From: Lonicera japonica
Lineage: Eukaryota; Streptophyta; Magnoliopsida; Dipsacales; Caprifoliaceae
DNA length: 64,000 nt
Direction: 5' to 3'
Assembly: GCA_021464415.1 (NCBI GenBank)
Contig: CM038466.1
Location: 24,119,017 to 24,183,016, forward strand
Shown here: in pieces, positions 12,177 to 30,069 of the stretch
Position numbering within the stretch: position 1 is the first letter of the stretch
How the letters are laid out: every line of letters begins with the position of its first letter
Program-made: the position numbers and the translations under genes
Notes under the pieces: generated by a model
The model's database searches: none
Told to the model about the DNA's origin: nothing
Seen by the model: the letters and a program-made list of their open reading frames with translations, nothing else

Positions 12177-12465
12177 AGGCTCCGTTTGATTGCAAGGTGG
12201 AAAAGGAAAATAAATTAAGTTAATTTTAGTGAAAAGATGGAAAATAAGTTAAGTGATAGATGTGATATCCTCTTAATTTTTAAGTTTTTCCATGAAAATT
12301 TTTTCTTTGCTTAGAGGTGAGTAAAAATTTTCCACCAAAAATATTGAATGATGGAGGATATATATTCATAAAATGAGTAACATCTCTCTTCTTATTTTCT
12401 ATCTTTTCATACAAATTAGCTAAATTTATTTTTTTCTTTTCCATCTTTGCAATCAAACGGAGCCT
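12177..12465. mobile_element. hAT-type MITE, 289 bp
   Basis: Termini AGGCTCCGTTTGATTGCAA and the complementary TTGCAATCAAACGGAGCCT form perfect inverted repeats, with weaker inverted similarity continuing inward (AATAAATT against AATTTATT). The CCGTTTGAT signature is common in plant hAT-derived MITEs. No clean 8-bp duplication is visible. Confidence 0.8.
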
Positions 12466-13320
12466 AATTGTCCACTTTTTTTTTCTTTTAAATGCTTAGT
12501 AAGCTTAAGTTTGTTTTTTGTTTACCCCGATCTTTAACCATGGCCTCTCTTTTTCTCTTAGTGGAAAACTCTTCTCTCCTCTTTAAGTTAATCCATCTTA
12601 ACAACAATTCATCTGGGGAAAAAAAAAATCAAACCTCTCTTTAAATGCTTCATCTTTCTCCCTCTTCAAGTTAAATCAATTTTAAAAATTTATGGGCAAA
12701 AAAATTTTGGGCCCTCTTACCACTACATATATGTGTATATATATATATCTTCCTCCTCTTGATTTTAATTGATCTTGACACTTCATTGGCAAAGAAATCC
12801 ATCCGACACATGAGGAATTTTCCAATTAATTGTTTGAGATCACTTCTAAAAAATTCTATATATTACTAGAATATATAAAAATTTAAAAGGGTCCCAAAAC
12901 AAAAATTATTTACTAGCTTTCTTAAACGAGGTTTTCAATTAATTTTTTTTTTTTAAAAAAAAATTCATTCTTTAACACATCACTCTTTATTCACGATACA
13001 CAATATTTTTTATATTTCTTTGTTTATCTACTTTCTCTATATATTTTAATTATTTTGGTTCACGGAAATTTCTCTCTAAAATGAGTTGATTTGAGGTTGG
13101 ATATTTTTTTCAATATAAAACTCTGTCTTTTAGTTGATGTTTTGTCTAAATTCTATATAACTGACAAAAATTAACTATTCTTTTTATAATTTTTCAAATG
13201 TCATTATTATGTGATAATTTTTTTTTTGTAAATTTATTGGTGTACTTATACTATATAAATATACACAAATATGGACACTGAAACAAAAATTCACTTAAAA
13301 CCCCTAAACTCTTAATACTT
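12466..13320. other. AT-rich intergenic DNA upstream of the first GLR gene
   Basis: No coding sequence or terminal repeat is supported. It contains a TATATA run near 12735 and poly-A/T tracts. Confidence 0.4.
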
Positions 13321-13379
13321 GGTGCTAAAGTTTTAAATTATACTCAGATCTAAAACTATGCGTTAGTCTTTCCAATAAA

Positions 13380-14496
13380 ATAAAATAAAATTGAGAATTA
13401 TCAAATCCTTCTCGGGAAAATTTTATCACGTCACATATATACGCTGTCTACTTGTTTAGTGTACAGTGAGGTCAGATCATTATCCGTGGAAAAAGATGCC
13501 CAAATTCTATGCGCTGTACATAGACGTTGGTGGACAATCAGTTCTTAACTTGAGATATTTTTAAAAAATTCAATATTAAATAATTAAATTCTGACCAAAT
13601 AAAATTAAATTAAATAAAGTGCGTGATAAAAAAAAACCTAGAATTATCAAATCTGTTTGGGGAAATTTTATAAAAGCACCTCTAATAATAATGTAAAAAT
13701 TGATGTGCTAATTATACGTGAGGACATATTTTTATACAAAATTTGAACATTTAAAAAAATATACTATAATGATATACTAATTTTAACATCATCAATTACT
13801 AAGAATATATTTGTCTACTATGTTAAGATATGATAAATAATTATATCCGGAAAAAATTTCTTAAAGTAAGAGTCTCTTCCGAAAAATAATAAACTCTTAA
13901 TTGCACAAGTGAACGAGTGTAATTATTTTTCTTTCTTTTTATTTTTTTATTTTTATTATAAGGTGTTAAACATGTAAGGTTTTTTAATTATACTCCAATT
14001 TAAACCTATACATTAGTCTTTTTAATACTCCAAAATAATACCAATTCTCTCTTGGGAAATTTTTATCACGTGACATATATACATGATGCACTGTTTACTT
14101 GTTTAGCGTATAGTGATGATTATTATCCTCGGAAAAAGATTCTCCAAATTTTATGGAAAACAAAGACATAAAATATCATTGGATATCCGGTGTGCTATCG
14201 TTATCATTTATGTGGAAAAAGAAGCCCCGAATTCTGTGCGCCATACATAAAAGCTTGGTGGACAGTTAGAGAGCTCCACTAAAATAATACTCCATAAATA
14301 AATAAAAGGATTATTGTTTATTGTGAGCGTCAGTTATTATTCCAGCCTTTTTGGAAAAGTGGCAAGTGCCAAAACCCAACTTTCAATTTGCTTCCTGGTG
14401 TCTGTCTTCACACTTTTTTTCTTCTTCTTCATCATCATCATCACTGGGTTAAAGCAAATGGCTAATTAACAAGGCTTCTCTTTGTGGCAGTAATCC
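13380..14496 (+). promoter_or_regulatory. upstream region and non-coding leader exon of GLR copy 1
   Basis: A conserved module appears twice, near 13425-13545 and 14065-14275: TATCACGT(C/G)ACATATATAC, then TACTTGTTTAG, GGAAAAAGAT and GCGC(C/T)(A/G)TACATA with GGTGGACA. The same module lies upstream of copy 2, so it predates the gene duplication and may be functional promoter DNA. A TATA-like CCATAAATAAATAAAAGG lies near 14292. The leader exon (about 14320-14496) ends at a GTAAGT donor. The 5'-UTR intron runs to the AG at 15848-15849, four bases before the first coding ATG. The leader holds a three-codon upstream ORF, ATG GCT AAT TAA, at 14458. Confidence 0.65.
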
Positions 14497-15853
14497 GTAA
14501 GTTCAAATATATTCTAGTTATATATGTAATGTATGTGTGAGTTAATTTTATGCTTTCTACAAATTGCTTGAAACTCTTCACTTTTTTATCCTCTGTTTCT
14601 TGCCGGTCTCTTTTCATCTAACTGTAAATCTTTTGCCTTTACTTTGGTTGTGTTCGGCAGTTATTAGTCAAGAATTACAAAAAAAAAATGTTAGCGTGAA
14701 TATACTATTTTAGAAAACGAATTAAAACTCGAATCAAATAATGAATTAAGTGCACTTCATAATACTATAAGGAAAATAAATAGATTTCGAGGAATTATTT
14801 TACTTGGAAGAACTTTTCATGAAAAACAAAAGCTTAGTGTAGAGGTGGTTTCTAAAGTTGGAAATTAAGAAAATTTGCTAAACCAAATACCATGAAAATT
14901 GACTTTAGAAAAAAAAGTAGTGTAGAAGTGGTTTCTAAAGTTGGAAATTAAAAAAAATTGCTAAACGAAGTACCATGAAAATTGACTTTAGAAAAAAAGT
15001 ACCATGAAAAATTATGGAATTAAACACCCATAAAGATGGCAAGTGTGAAATTGTGAGTATTTTTAATGGAAAATAAATGTTATCAATTCTAAAACACGCT
15101 TACGGCCTTTAGATTGCATTAATTTTCTAAGGTATTAGTTTCAACCGTACACACTTGCTTGAATTCAGACATTACATCCCTCCTAAGTAGTTGTTCTCCA
15201 TGGAAGAGTTTTCCACGTAAAGCAATTTTAAATAATTTGATTCTCTTCCATGTAAACAAATCAAAAGCGACCTAAACTTTTTTTTAGCCTAATTTCACAT
15301 ACTACTTCTTATACTTTGATGGGGAGTTCTTCCTCTGGCTTCTTCAGAAGTATCTAAATACTTTCTCAGTCTCAAACTGATAGTCCCACTTTCCTTTTCG
15401 GATGTCTCAATTTGATAGTATCATTTCCTTTTTGAGAACTAATCAATGTTCAAAATCTCCCCTATACAAATAAAATAGGAATAAGATTCCTGATCATTAA
15501 TTATATTGAAATTAGTGTTTTCCGTAGAAGTACCTTCGAGTCGGACTATCAATTGGGAGTATGTTTTCTGATTTGCGGTGATATAAGTTTGATGGTTTTG
15601 GTTATTGAGTTGAACATATCTTGTTTCAATCATACTTTAGCTAGGGTTTGATGGGTGTTTTTTGCTTTCCCTGGAAAATAGTTTGCCGGTTAACCTTGTT
15701 TTGAAATCTTTACTTTGTTGCTTATTTGCTCCTTATAGATTTGGTACATTTGACTAATATATGATGCCTTCTAAGCATTTGTTAGTGTTGATAAAAAAAC
15801 GTTCTGAGCAAATTTTTCAGATTGAAGCTGATTTTTGTTCTATTTGTAGTTGA

Positions 15854-20473
<4,620 letters not shown>

Positions 20474-20482
20474 TTTTCATCT

Positions 20483-20814
20483 AGGGCCTCGTTTGGTTTA
20501 TGGGAATTGAAATCAATTATATTATCTCTTTCATGAAGGGGGGGAAACTAAATTTTCTTTCAAGTTTCTTTTATTGTGTTCGGTAAAACATGAAAAGTAT
20601 GTAGATAAAGGTATTATTGTCCAAATTTTTTGTAATTAATGCTTGGAAATCACATGGAAAAATCGATCCCATGTGTTTTGAGATGAATGATTTTACCTCT
20701 TACTTTTTTCTCTGTCAGGAAAGTGTTTCCGGAATTTGTACTTACCAAACAAAGGAAAGACTTTCCTTTCCTCAGTCCTTAAATCCGCTGAATCCGTGAA
20801 CCAAACAAGACCAT
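20483..20814. mobile_element. hAT-type MITE in the 3' UTR region of GLR copy 1
   Basis: AGGGCCTCGTTTGGTTTATGG at the left pairs with CCGTGAACCAAACAAGACCAT at the right with a few mismatches. It starts ten bases after the GLR stop codon. The corresponding site after copy 2 lacks it: there the 3' region runs straight into sequence homologous to 20860-20990. The insertion therefore followed the gene duplication and could alter the 3' UTR of copy 1. Confidence 0.75.
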
Positions 20815-21871
20815 AAATTTATGTGAAGCTGTTTTTTATGGCTTTCTTTATATAGGCTTACCGTAAAAAGCACGTTTACTTTTTAAGAAAAATAAGGATT
20901 ATCCATTTTTAGGGATAAATATTGATGAATCTTTTTATGAAAGTTGGTAAAAATTATTTTTATGAGTGAATTATTTCTAATAAGTTTCATAAAATTTGTT
21001 ATTGGCCTAAATAAGTGGATAATTGCTGAATAGATATTTTATAATTTTTTATTTAGATTTTCCATCTTACCTTTCTTAGCTTTTCAGTTTTAAATTTGTT
21101 ACTCACCTAAAATTTTCTTCTTGTTAAAATTTAGGGATTTCTAAGGTTTTAAATTCAAATTTTAAAAATTTTAAATTTTGTAACTATAAATTACCGGTGA
21201 TAACTTTTAATAATTATTCATTGCCTTACTATAAAGGTATTAAACATATTAAACTTATGGTATTTCAATATAAAATATCAAGTATATTAATATATGTTGG
21301 CAAACAATTTATACATATATATGTCCTTACACTTTTTTTGTAAAGACTATGCAATAATGTTTTAAAACGAAAGTAACAATATGACTAGTGAAATAATCAA
21401 ATGTGTTTACATGTGACAAGGCTAAAATGTGGAAAAACGTATCTCTGAAGATGACGATAGGACTAAAATGAAGAAAAAAAACATACCTCTTAAAAAGAAG
21501 AGAAAATGTATTATGATGACTAAGTTATACGGTAACAAGCTTAGAAGAATTATGATTTGTTGTTTGAGAATGAAGGGATTGAATTGCTTCTTGTTTCTTC
21601 AAATTATCATTAAAACTATTACTTCTACTAACACTGTTGATGATGAATTTGTTGACGACAATATGCCTCTTTTAAAGCTATAGATAAAAGAAGCAGGAGG
21701 AGAATATATTATATAATATATATAATTAAAATTTGTATGTATACTTTCAAATAGACAATTAATATCATTATGTTACACAAATATTTAACTATATCAATTT
21801 CGTTTTTATTTCCATCAAATTTTTAAATTTATTGTTATGTAACTGTCAAATACACAAAAGAACAATTAGTA

Positions 21872-21913
<42 letters not shown>

Positions 21914-22140
21914 TTCTATGTATGTACACATATATGCATAAAAAGAACAATTAGTATGTGCGTCTTTGTATATACATATATACACGGAGAAGGAGCGATA
22001 ATCATTTGGTTGGTTGGGGTGGGCGGGTGAAATGGTGGTCAATAACTAGTTCAAAAAAAATATCTTTTTTAATATTAGGCTAATGAACCAACCCGTTATA
22101 ACCCGTTTCGTTAATAATCCAACCTGTTTAGGTCCATTAT
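20815..22140. other. 3' flank of GLR copy 1 and AT-rich intergenic DNA
   Basis: 20860-20990 resembles the 3' flank of copy 2 (63240-63330; both have AAATAAG, TCCATTTT, GGGATAAA/GGGTAAA and TTTCATAA). A (TA)n-(TG)n microsatellite lies at about 21872-21913. A basic Lys-rich 84-codon frame at 21429 has no recognisable features and looks fortuitous. Nothing else is supported. Confidence 0.45.
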
Positions 22141-22299
22141 GTTGACAAGTAAGCTTGGGCTCAAGTGTAAGGCGACCTAGGCAGTTGCCTAGAACTTCAC
22201 TTGCTGGAATAGCCCACTCCTTTGAAAAAAGAAGCTATTAGGCTAGCGCGTGTGGAAACAAAAATTACCTAAATATGTTATTTTCTAGTTACATGAATA

Positions 22300-23400
22300 A
22301 AATTGATTGACAAATAAAAACTGTAAAAGTAAACTCTCGATTTCTACCAATTTTAATTCTAAAAAGATTGTTTGATCATGTCTAGCATGCACAAATCATT
22401 CACACAAAAAGCAATCAAACAACACCAGAATTAACGAGGTATCCCTACTTACGTAGGACTAATCTTTAAGAACTTTTCACTATAAAACACAAGAGTTTAC
22501 AGACAAATTAATCACAAATACAAACTTACAAACTTGAGTCACACAAGAATAGCTGTAGTCCCCACCGCCGGCGCTTATAGTCCTTCTATTTGAATCACAC
22601 GAATAGCCTCACAACGAATCACTTGTCACCGTATCACACCGTTCTCATAATTTGGGATTTCTTGTTCTTTTTGTGAAGAACTCAAAAGATTGGCATGTAA
22701 AATCAAATCCTAGGTGGTGGAGGATTTTTGCTTTTCAAAGATATGAAATATGAAATTTTTTCTTCAAAGGAAAAGCTTATTAAAATGATGTAGCATAGCC
22801 TTGTTTATATAGAAGATTCAAGGTTCAAAGGCTATGCAACTTGCTTGAAAATATCTGAAAAATGTACCTTGGTTCAATGTATTTCGTGCCTTGAAAATCG
22901 TGATGCAAGTTGTAAAGAAAGGTAAGTGGGCAAGTGGATGAAAAAGACAACTCAACAAAAGTTAAAAGCTTGTTTAAAAACATTGAACTTGATTTAATGC
23001 ATGGATTTTTCAAGAAAGATCTAAATGATTAAAAGGAAGAAAAATCCAATTTGAATTTCTCCTTTGAATTTTCAAAGGAAGCTTTTAGAAAACTTTTTTT
23101 TTAAGACAAATCCAATTTAAATTTCTCCATTGAATTTTCAAAGGAAGCTTTTAGAAAATCTTTTTAAGAACCAATGAAAATCCATCACCTATGACAAAAG
23201 ATCTCACACTTTTCAAAGCCAATGCGAACATGATCTTGAGATTGAGGCTTCTAGATTTTTGCTTTTCATCAAGTGTGAAAACGAACAAAACATTTACAAA
23301 ATAAAAATGTGATTTTGTCGAGAGAATAAAACCAATAAAAATAAGCTAACATCGTTTTCTTAGTATGTATAGGCATCACATGTGAGTTTACATATTCTAA
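22300..23400 (-). mobile_element. probable LTR remnant, ends unresolved
   Basis: The texture is that of a plant LTR read on the minus strand: a CTATATAAAC-type TATA box (complement near 22800-22812) followed by a C/A-rich leader with short direct repeats around 22450-22640, and a right end at CATCACA (23371-23380) whose complement TGTGATG is a usual LTR start. The matching left end and target duplication were not found. A tandem repeat lies inside. Confidence 0.35.
23041..23165. repeat. tandem duplication of about 63 bp
   Basis: Two adjacent copies begin AATCCAATTTGAATTTCTCC and AATCCAATTTAAATTTCTCC and both continue TTGAATTTTCAAAGGAAGC then TTTTAGAAAA. Few differences separate them, so the duplication is fairly recent. 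Confidence 0.9.
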
Positions 23401-24060
23401 AGTAATTACTAATAACTTGGGAGGGGCCACTTTTTTGTTGTTGTACATAGCGCTCGCTTGTGGGAGATATTATGGGGTGATGGATTCTAAAGCAATTAAT
23501 AACATTGGACTAAGAATTCGATCCACAATCTTTTATTAAATTATTATTTTTTTTTTGAAAATTCCTTGTTTTTTCATGATTTCTTATTATTTATAATTTT
23601 GTAGATTATTGTCTTTTAAATATATATTAGATAAATTTAATGATTTGATATTAAAGTAATATTTTTTATTATCACATATTTTTATTTTGTTTGTTTTTAA
23701 TATTTTCATCTTTACTTAATTTGGTTGTATTAATTTTTTATGTTCTTATTATTTAACATTATTTTTAGGTTAGACAGATTTTAATGAAACTCAATTTTAT
23801 AGTTTTTTTTATTAATATATTACTCATTGGTAGTTTATATAATATATTTAAGTTTACTTAGGATATATAACATTGATAAACTTTATGAGACTTTTATTTG
23901 TAAAATTGCAAGTGTATTATAAATTTCGATTTCATATTAAAAAAAAAAAATATTTGTAAAAGCATAAGTGAAAACTATAACATGTTTATTATATATATGA
24001 CGAAGTTTATCAAAAATCTAAGTTTATCAAAATTTAGAAAACATCTACTATGATGGTGCA
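23400..24060. other. AT-rich intergenic DNA
   Basis: Very AT-rich, with poly-A and poly-T tracts. No coding or repeat structure is supported. Confidence 0.4.
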
Positions 24061-24880
24061 AATTAATGATTCAATTTATCCCGCCAATCTCGAGCTGACA
24101 CGTGGCCGTCCACGTCAGCCACCGAGTCCGTTTATGTGAAAGGAGCTCGGAGGAGACTTATCATGACCTTGTAAGAAAAATGGATCCCTTCGAAGGTCTG
24201 AGTATTCACTCAAGGGTCAATTGCGAATGACATATTGCAAAACACGATTTCCGGAACCCTTTCGACGAGTTCTGAAGTTGTCTCTCTCCTTCCATCTCCC
24301 AACCACTCTGCCAGAGTGGTTAGCGAGAGCATGGACGATTGTCATCTGCTCTGCAGAGCATGCAGAGCTTTTCTTACCTTTATTAAATGCACACCCACCG
24401 TATTTAATGCACCTGAATTCATGAAGGAGTAAGGTCAGAGTTGGTACTGATAAAAGCATGGCTCCAGACCTACTCTGAGAGTCCTGGCCACAAGTTTCCT
24501 CCAGTCATATATATACAAGGGGAATTTACTCCCCCTACCAACCAAGCAGTGGGAGAGTTTTTCAATTAAGAAAAACCAGAGAGATATAGCATATACACCA
24601 TTAATAAGCACAGAGAGGTATAGGTAGGGCTAGGCAGTTAGTTTCCGAGCTTCTCTTTACGAGAGACTAAACTAGTGTTAGCTCAGCTCCCCAATCCTAC
24701 TGTAATATTAAGAAAATAGAGTGACTAGAGAGACCTTTGTGAGTTTGTACACTTGTTAATCTATTGTTAATACAAGGCAAACCGAGCTCCGAGCTCCATT
24801 CCACATAGGAGAGGATTAACCCGTATCTTCATACCAGACCAACCTCCTCTATAAATTATTGACTCTCTTAAATTCACCAT
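24060..24880 (+). mobile_element. probable LTR remnant with TATA box, ends unresolved
   Basis: This stretch is more GC-rich than its surroundings and reads like an LTR: ACACGTGGCCGTCCACGTCA near 24098, the hairpin CCACTCTGCCAGAGTGG near 24302, a TATATATACAAGG box near 24512, then a leader with poly-purine patches. A candidate left end is TGACACGTGG; no matching CA end with a target duplication was found. The short frames inside it have no family motifs. Confidence 0.4.
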
Positions 24881-25541
24881 TTTTCCCTTTATTACTCTAA
24901 TCATTTGTCATAATCAATTGGCTGCGTGGTGTTGAAAACAAAATTCTAATTTTTAGCACCAACATACTATAATATACTTGCCTAGAGCCCAAATTAGTTT
25001 AGGGCCGCCTCTGGTTGTATGTAAAGTTTGTTTTCATTTCCTTTTAAGAATATATATATATATATATATATTACTTCCATTATAATCAATAGTTAAGAAA
25101 AATACAAATTTACTTGTGTGAGATTTAATATATTGATTATGTTGTAAGAAATAATCAATACATTAGTTTTAATATCGAAAATAGAAATACTCAACGCTTA
25201 AAAAAAATATCTATTTAAAAAAATAGTTGTAAAATTTGTACTAAAATTATTATCTAAGCATCACGTCTTTAATTTCTCAAATAATTCTAATAAAAAAATA
25301 AAGTATAAATGAATTTAATGACTTAGGGATTATTTTATTTTATTTTGCAATATCAAAAGAGTCCTAAATAAATAAAAATTATCCTTAATGACCTAAACCT
25401 AATAGAACCGACAAAGAAACGGTCCTTAAGAATAATCACAGAGAGGACTAAGGAGTATTATTTTATATTATTGGGGGCATATTCTGCTGCTTGCACTCCA
25501 CGTTATAAGTTGTACTTTTGAGTATTCACTATTTTTTTTTT
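24880..25541. other. AT-rich intergenic DNA
   Basis: Contains a (TA)n run near 25050-25070. No gene or bounded element is supported. Confidence 0.4.
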
Positions 25542-26146
25542 GATAAATGACACCGGAAGCCCTTAATCTATATGCTAAGTTTCAATTGAGCCCTTAAACT
25601 CAATTTTGAGTCGATTAAGCCATTAAACTATATAATTTGAACACCACTAGCCCTTCCGTCATGTTTAGCCGTGAAACACTAATAGAATCGATCACCCGCT
25701 ACTTCACTTAGGGGCATTTTCGTCCGTTGACAAAAAGAACCCCTTTCCCTCGAATTCTCATATAATTGTGGCGCCAAACATGTGCGAATATAAAATTAAT
25801 CTAGTCTAATATACACGTATATATATATAATATTTATATGTAGATGTATTGAATTAACACAGTGAGAAGGAGGTTTCATTAAATAAATTATTAACTCAAT
25901 TGTGGTACCAAATATAAGTTTATACATACATATATATATATATATCCGCCTTTGTATATAATGAATGCAGTGAACTTAGTGCTTTGTTTTAAAAAATTAA
26001 TTTTAAAAATGGTCTAAGTCTCATATTTTTTACAACAAATAACAAAGACCCCTTTGTATTGTTTAGTTATAATTTTACACCATAAATTTATAATTATGGT
26101 TCATTAATAATTTTACAACAAAGAAAAACTTATATTCTGCAGTAAC

Positions 26147-29100
26147 CAGTGGCGGAGCCAGGAATGTTAGTCTAGGAGGGTTGAGATATGAAATATACAA
26201 AACTAAAGATCTAAAAGAAAATTTTTCATTTCATTTATAGCCAATATTGGGCCGTACAATCTTTTATACAAAAATACATATAATAACTTGTATCTAGTCA
26301 AGTATGACATAGATATGTACAAAAAATATATAATACATTAGCAACTATATCTAGTCAAGTACTATGACATAGATATGTACAAAAAACTACATAGATACTT
26401 ATAATTTACTGAAGTGGTACCCTACGATCCTTCAAAGAATCAAAATCATTCATTATAGAATCTACGTCGATATCTTCAGTAAGTTCCCTTTCAATGTGGA
26501 GAATCATACAATCATCAAGAAATTCATCATTCATCTTGTTGCGAAGTTCTGTTTTGATAAGTTTCTTAGCTGAAAATGCACGCTTTGTCGTTGCAGTAGA
26601 AACATGAAGAGTCAATATCAAACGGATTAATCTATTAACAAGATAATATGTCTCATTTTTTCTTGTTTCAACTAATCCTTTACATAACTCGGAAATGGTT
26701 GATATATTCTTAAAACTTGGATGAAGAGGGATATCAAGTTCGTAATGGTGCAACTGACTCCTCAAAGTACGTATATCATGCTTAGAGAAATCCAAAGGAT
26801 AAAATTTCTCTGCTAGACTACAAATTTGATCAATGTTGAATGATTTATAAGCATCCCTAGGATCCAAACCCGCGCTAAGAATAAGAAGTTCCCTTGTCCC
26901 TTCTGTGAACCTATTATTCAAATCCACCAATTGGAAATCAATAGTAGCATTGAACAAATCAACTTGATACCGATGCCTAATTATAATACTGTCATGTTGT
27001 TGACAAGAATGACCCGTGCCCACTATATAGGGAGCACTCATATCAGGCATACCAATTTGATGATCTTTACAAAATATTTCCACACCCTGAAAGAAATTAT
27101 CCCACCCACTTTGTCTCAATTTTTGAAGAAGTGCTTTTGTAGTTGACATGAGATTCATAGCATTTACAATGTCTTGCGATTTTTTTGTACCGCTTGGCAA
27201 AGTAGATCTGTGATTCCTATAACCGCATTTAGAAGATGTAAAATAAATACAAATTCAAATGATCTCATTGCAATATAAGCACCCTTGGCCTCCCCCTCCT
27301 AGCATTATTATTTCCATATTTTTGGATGTTATCAATAACTACACAAGACGGCGCAAATAAATTAATCAAACCTCTAACAGAACCAAGATGAGAGCTCCAA
27401 CGAGTAGTTCCTGCTCGGTGCAAAGTGCGAGTCTGATTTATTTCTCGACCAGTTTCAAGTTCACTGGCAGCTATCTTTTTTGCAACTTCAATTGCTTGAC
27501 TTGACTGCAATTCAGTATGACGCTTAGGCGAAGCAGTAACAAGATTAACAATAGAATTCAACTTTGAAAAGAATAACCAAACATCCCCCATGTCATTTGA
27601 TGCAACAACTAATGCTAGTTATAGTTGGTGCGCAAAGCAATGTATATAATATGCATACGGACAATCTCTAAGAAATAATGCTTGCAATCCATTCCATGCC
27701 CCACGCATATTGCTAGCCCCATCATACCCTTGGCCTCGAATTTTATCAATTTAGAGATTGTAATTAGCTAGAACACGAGATATTTCCTTTTTTAAAGTTT
27801 GTGCAGTGGTGTCTTGAATGCCCGTAACTCCAAAAAACCGCTCTCGTACTAAACCATGCCCATCAACAAATCTTAGGACAATGACCATTTGTTCTATATC
27901 CGATTCATCTTGTGCTTCATCAACTAGAATACAAAAGCTTCCATTCCCAACTTCTTTTCTAATCTTGTTTATAACTTTATCACCAAGAATATGCAAAATT
28001 TCCTTTTGAATCATTGGAGAGGTGTACTTTGCATTTTTCGGAGCATTTTCTAACACAACTTTAGCAACATTTTCATTCAATCTTGCCGAATACTTTATCA
28101 TTTCAATAAAATTCCCACGATTAATAGAATGAATAGATTCGTCGTGACCTTTAAAAGCACAAGCCTGAAATGCAAGCCATTGAACACAATCAATTGTTGT
28201 CTTGAGGCGCAATCGGTTATTCTCCACCATCTCCTTAGAATGTGTATTAATCAATTTCTTGATATGCTGGGATGAGTTCATTAAATCCTCGGAAGCTTTT
28301 ATCGCACATAGATGAGAGGAATTAGGCCCTCCTGTATGTTGCAAGAAAGCACATTTAGGTCCACTTATCCTTTTCCAACTTTTGAATCCTTCAACGGTAA
28401 ACGCGGGACGAGATGGTGGATTACTTTCAAAGAGAAAGCATGAAAAACAAAATGCTCTATCTTTTTCGGGAGAATACTCCAGCCAAGGGTACTTAATGAA
28501 CCAAGCATCTTGAAATCGTCGAAATTGCTTTCCATCCTTGGTGGGTGGATACTCACGAAGCTTAGGTTAATAAGGCCCCACTTTAAGATAAGTTCGTCGA
28601 AGTTCATCACGTTCATTAACATGATGTTGCCATATTTGAAGACGCAAGCCTGGATCTTAAACAAAACTAGTGTCTACTTCTTTATTTTCAACTCTTTGGG
28701 TTTTTGGAGGATGACGCTCAATAGGTATTGGAGGAATGTCGTCGATAGGTATAGAAGGCACCATATCATCTCTTGGTTTGAAAAACGAATACAGAGTGTT
28801 TTTAGGATTCGATTTTTGATGAAGATTTGACATTTTGGCCTAAAAGACACATGAAATAATTATAAGATATATATCCAAGTATAATACATATAACATATAA
28901 TTTAAGATATTTAGGAATACTAATAACTCACTTTGCTATCATATATAAGCAATTAAGCATTGATTATCCATATTGCTTAACTACTGTCAAAATGTCCAAT
29001 GAAAAATTCCTATTACACTCTTACAAAAATTATAAAGTGTACCAAACAATTACTTTGCTGCCATAAGCATTGTTGTTGTTCTAATTTATTTTCTTATATT

Positions 29101-29835
29101 TTATGAAATTTGAACTCAACCATGTTGATGTTGGAAAATACACAAAAAAAAAAATCAAAGAGTTATAAAATAAACCCTAGTTACACTCTTGCATAAATTA
29201 AATAATAAATGTATAAATTAAAACATATAAACTAATAAAGGGTCATAGCTAATCTAGAAATTCTTAACAAGAATTATCAAGTTGACCATCAATCATAAAT
29301 CAAATCAAATAATTAATAATCTTCAAATAGTGAGATGAAAGAATTTTAGAAACATACCACAGTAGAATGAGATATGTAAGACTTGGTGCTATTTATTAAA
29401 ACAAAGTTTGAAGAGATTGAGCCATAAATAAAGAATCATGTACAAGCTTTAATACTTTGTGGCCAATGGAAGCAGCAAGAAGAAGACGGAGGCACAGAAG
29501 CACTGGAGCAGAGAGCAACAAATAAAGGAAAGTAAATATATTGAATTGTAGTATGTAGAAAGGTTTGTTTTTGGTTTTAGTCTTTTAGAAATAAAGGGAT
29601 GGCATTTTTGCAAATTTAGAGATATGGTTGGGCTTTTATATAAAGTGGATGTACTTGGCTGAAATAGAGGAGTGGCACACCGTAAATTTAGAGACATGGC
29701 TGGGCTTAATATGAGTGAAAAAAAAATTAAAATCTTTTGGCAGACAAATATAATAAATTAGCACCATTAATTTTTTTTTTTTAAAAGCTGGACCCAGGCT
29801 TAAGCCGGGCCAGCCCCCTGCTACTTCCGCCACTG
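26147..29835 (-). mobile_element. hAT transposon with GCAGTAAC target duplication
   Basis: Termini CAGTGGCGGA and TCCGCCACTG are inverted repeats, and the 8-bp duplication GCAGTAAC lies at 26139-26146 and 29836-29843. The 3689-bp element carries a minus-strand transposase gene interrupted by stops. Intact target duplications show that it inserted as a unit into the interior of the MULE. Confidence 0.95.
26406..28833 (-). pseudogene. hAT transposase, TTF/MYM-type zinc finger and DUF4371 class, inactivated
   Basis: An ATG at 28833 (minus) opens a variable N-terminus. A TTF-type zinc-finger region follows (DAWFIKYPWLEYSPEKDRAF, then CFSCFLFE), then a DUF4371-like RNase H segment including FCILVDEAQDESDIEQMVIV and, across a stop, GQGYDGASNMRGAWNGLQAL. 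The C-terminal hAT dimerisation motif is near 26500-26620 (LILTLHVSTATTKRAFSAKK). Several in-frame stops (for instance near 27752 and 27625) and at least one frameshift around 27200-27260 break it, so this copy cannot make its own transposase. hAT transposases excise and reinsert DNA through these TIRs; the element could still move if supplied in trans. Confidence 0.9.
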
Positions 29836-30069
29836 GCAGTAACATCCAAATAACATATCCAAAGATAACTTCATTCATAAAGTTGTACCAATACAAAAAC
29901 ATTCAAACTTCCATTCATATACCATATCCATATACCATTACAAAAAGGTTGTCATAGACCATATCCAACTATTATATCCATTGGCATGAACCATTACCAA
30001 AAAACAAAAGAAGTGCCATATCCATATACCATATGCACCCCAATATGCTTAATAAAAATGTTCCAATTA

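Noticed and set aside
21429..21683. 84-codon Lys-rich frame
   Set aside because: Composition follows the A-rich DNA; no motif, promoter or splice context.
24217..24459. Overlapping open frames on both strands
   Set aside because: They lie in an LTR-like tract and show no protein family features.
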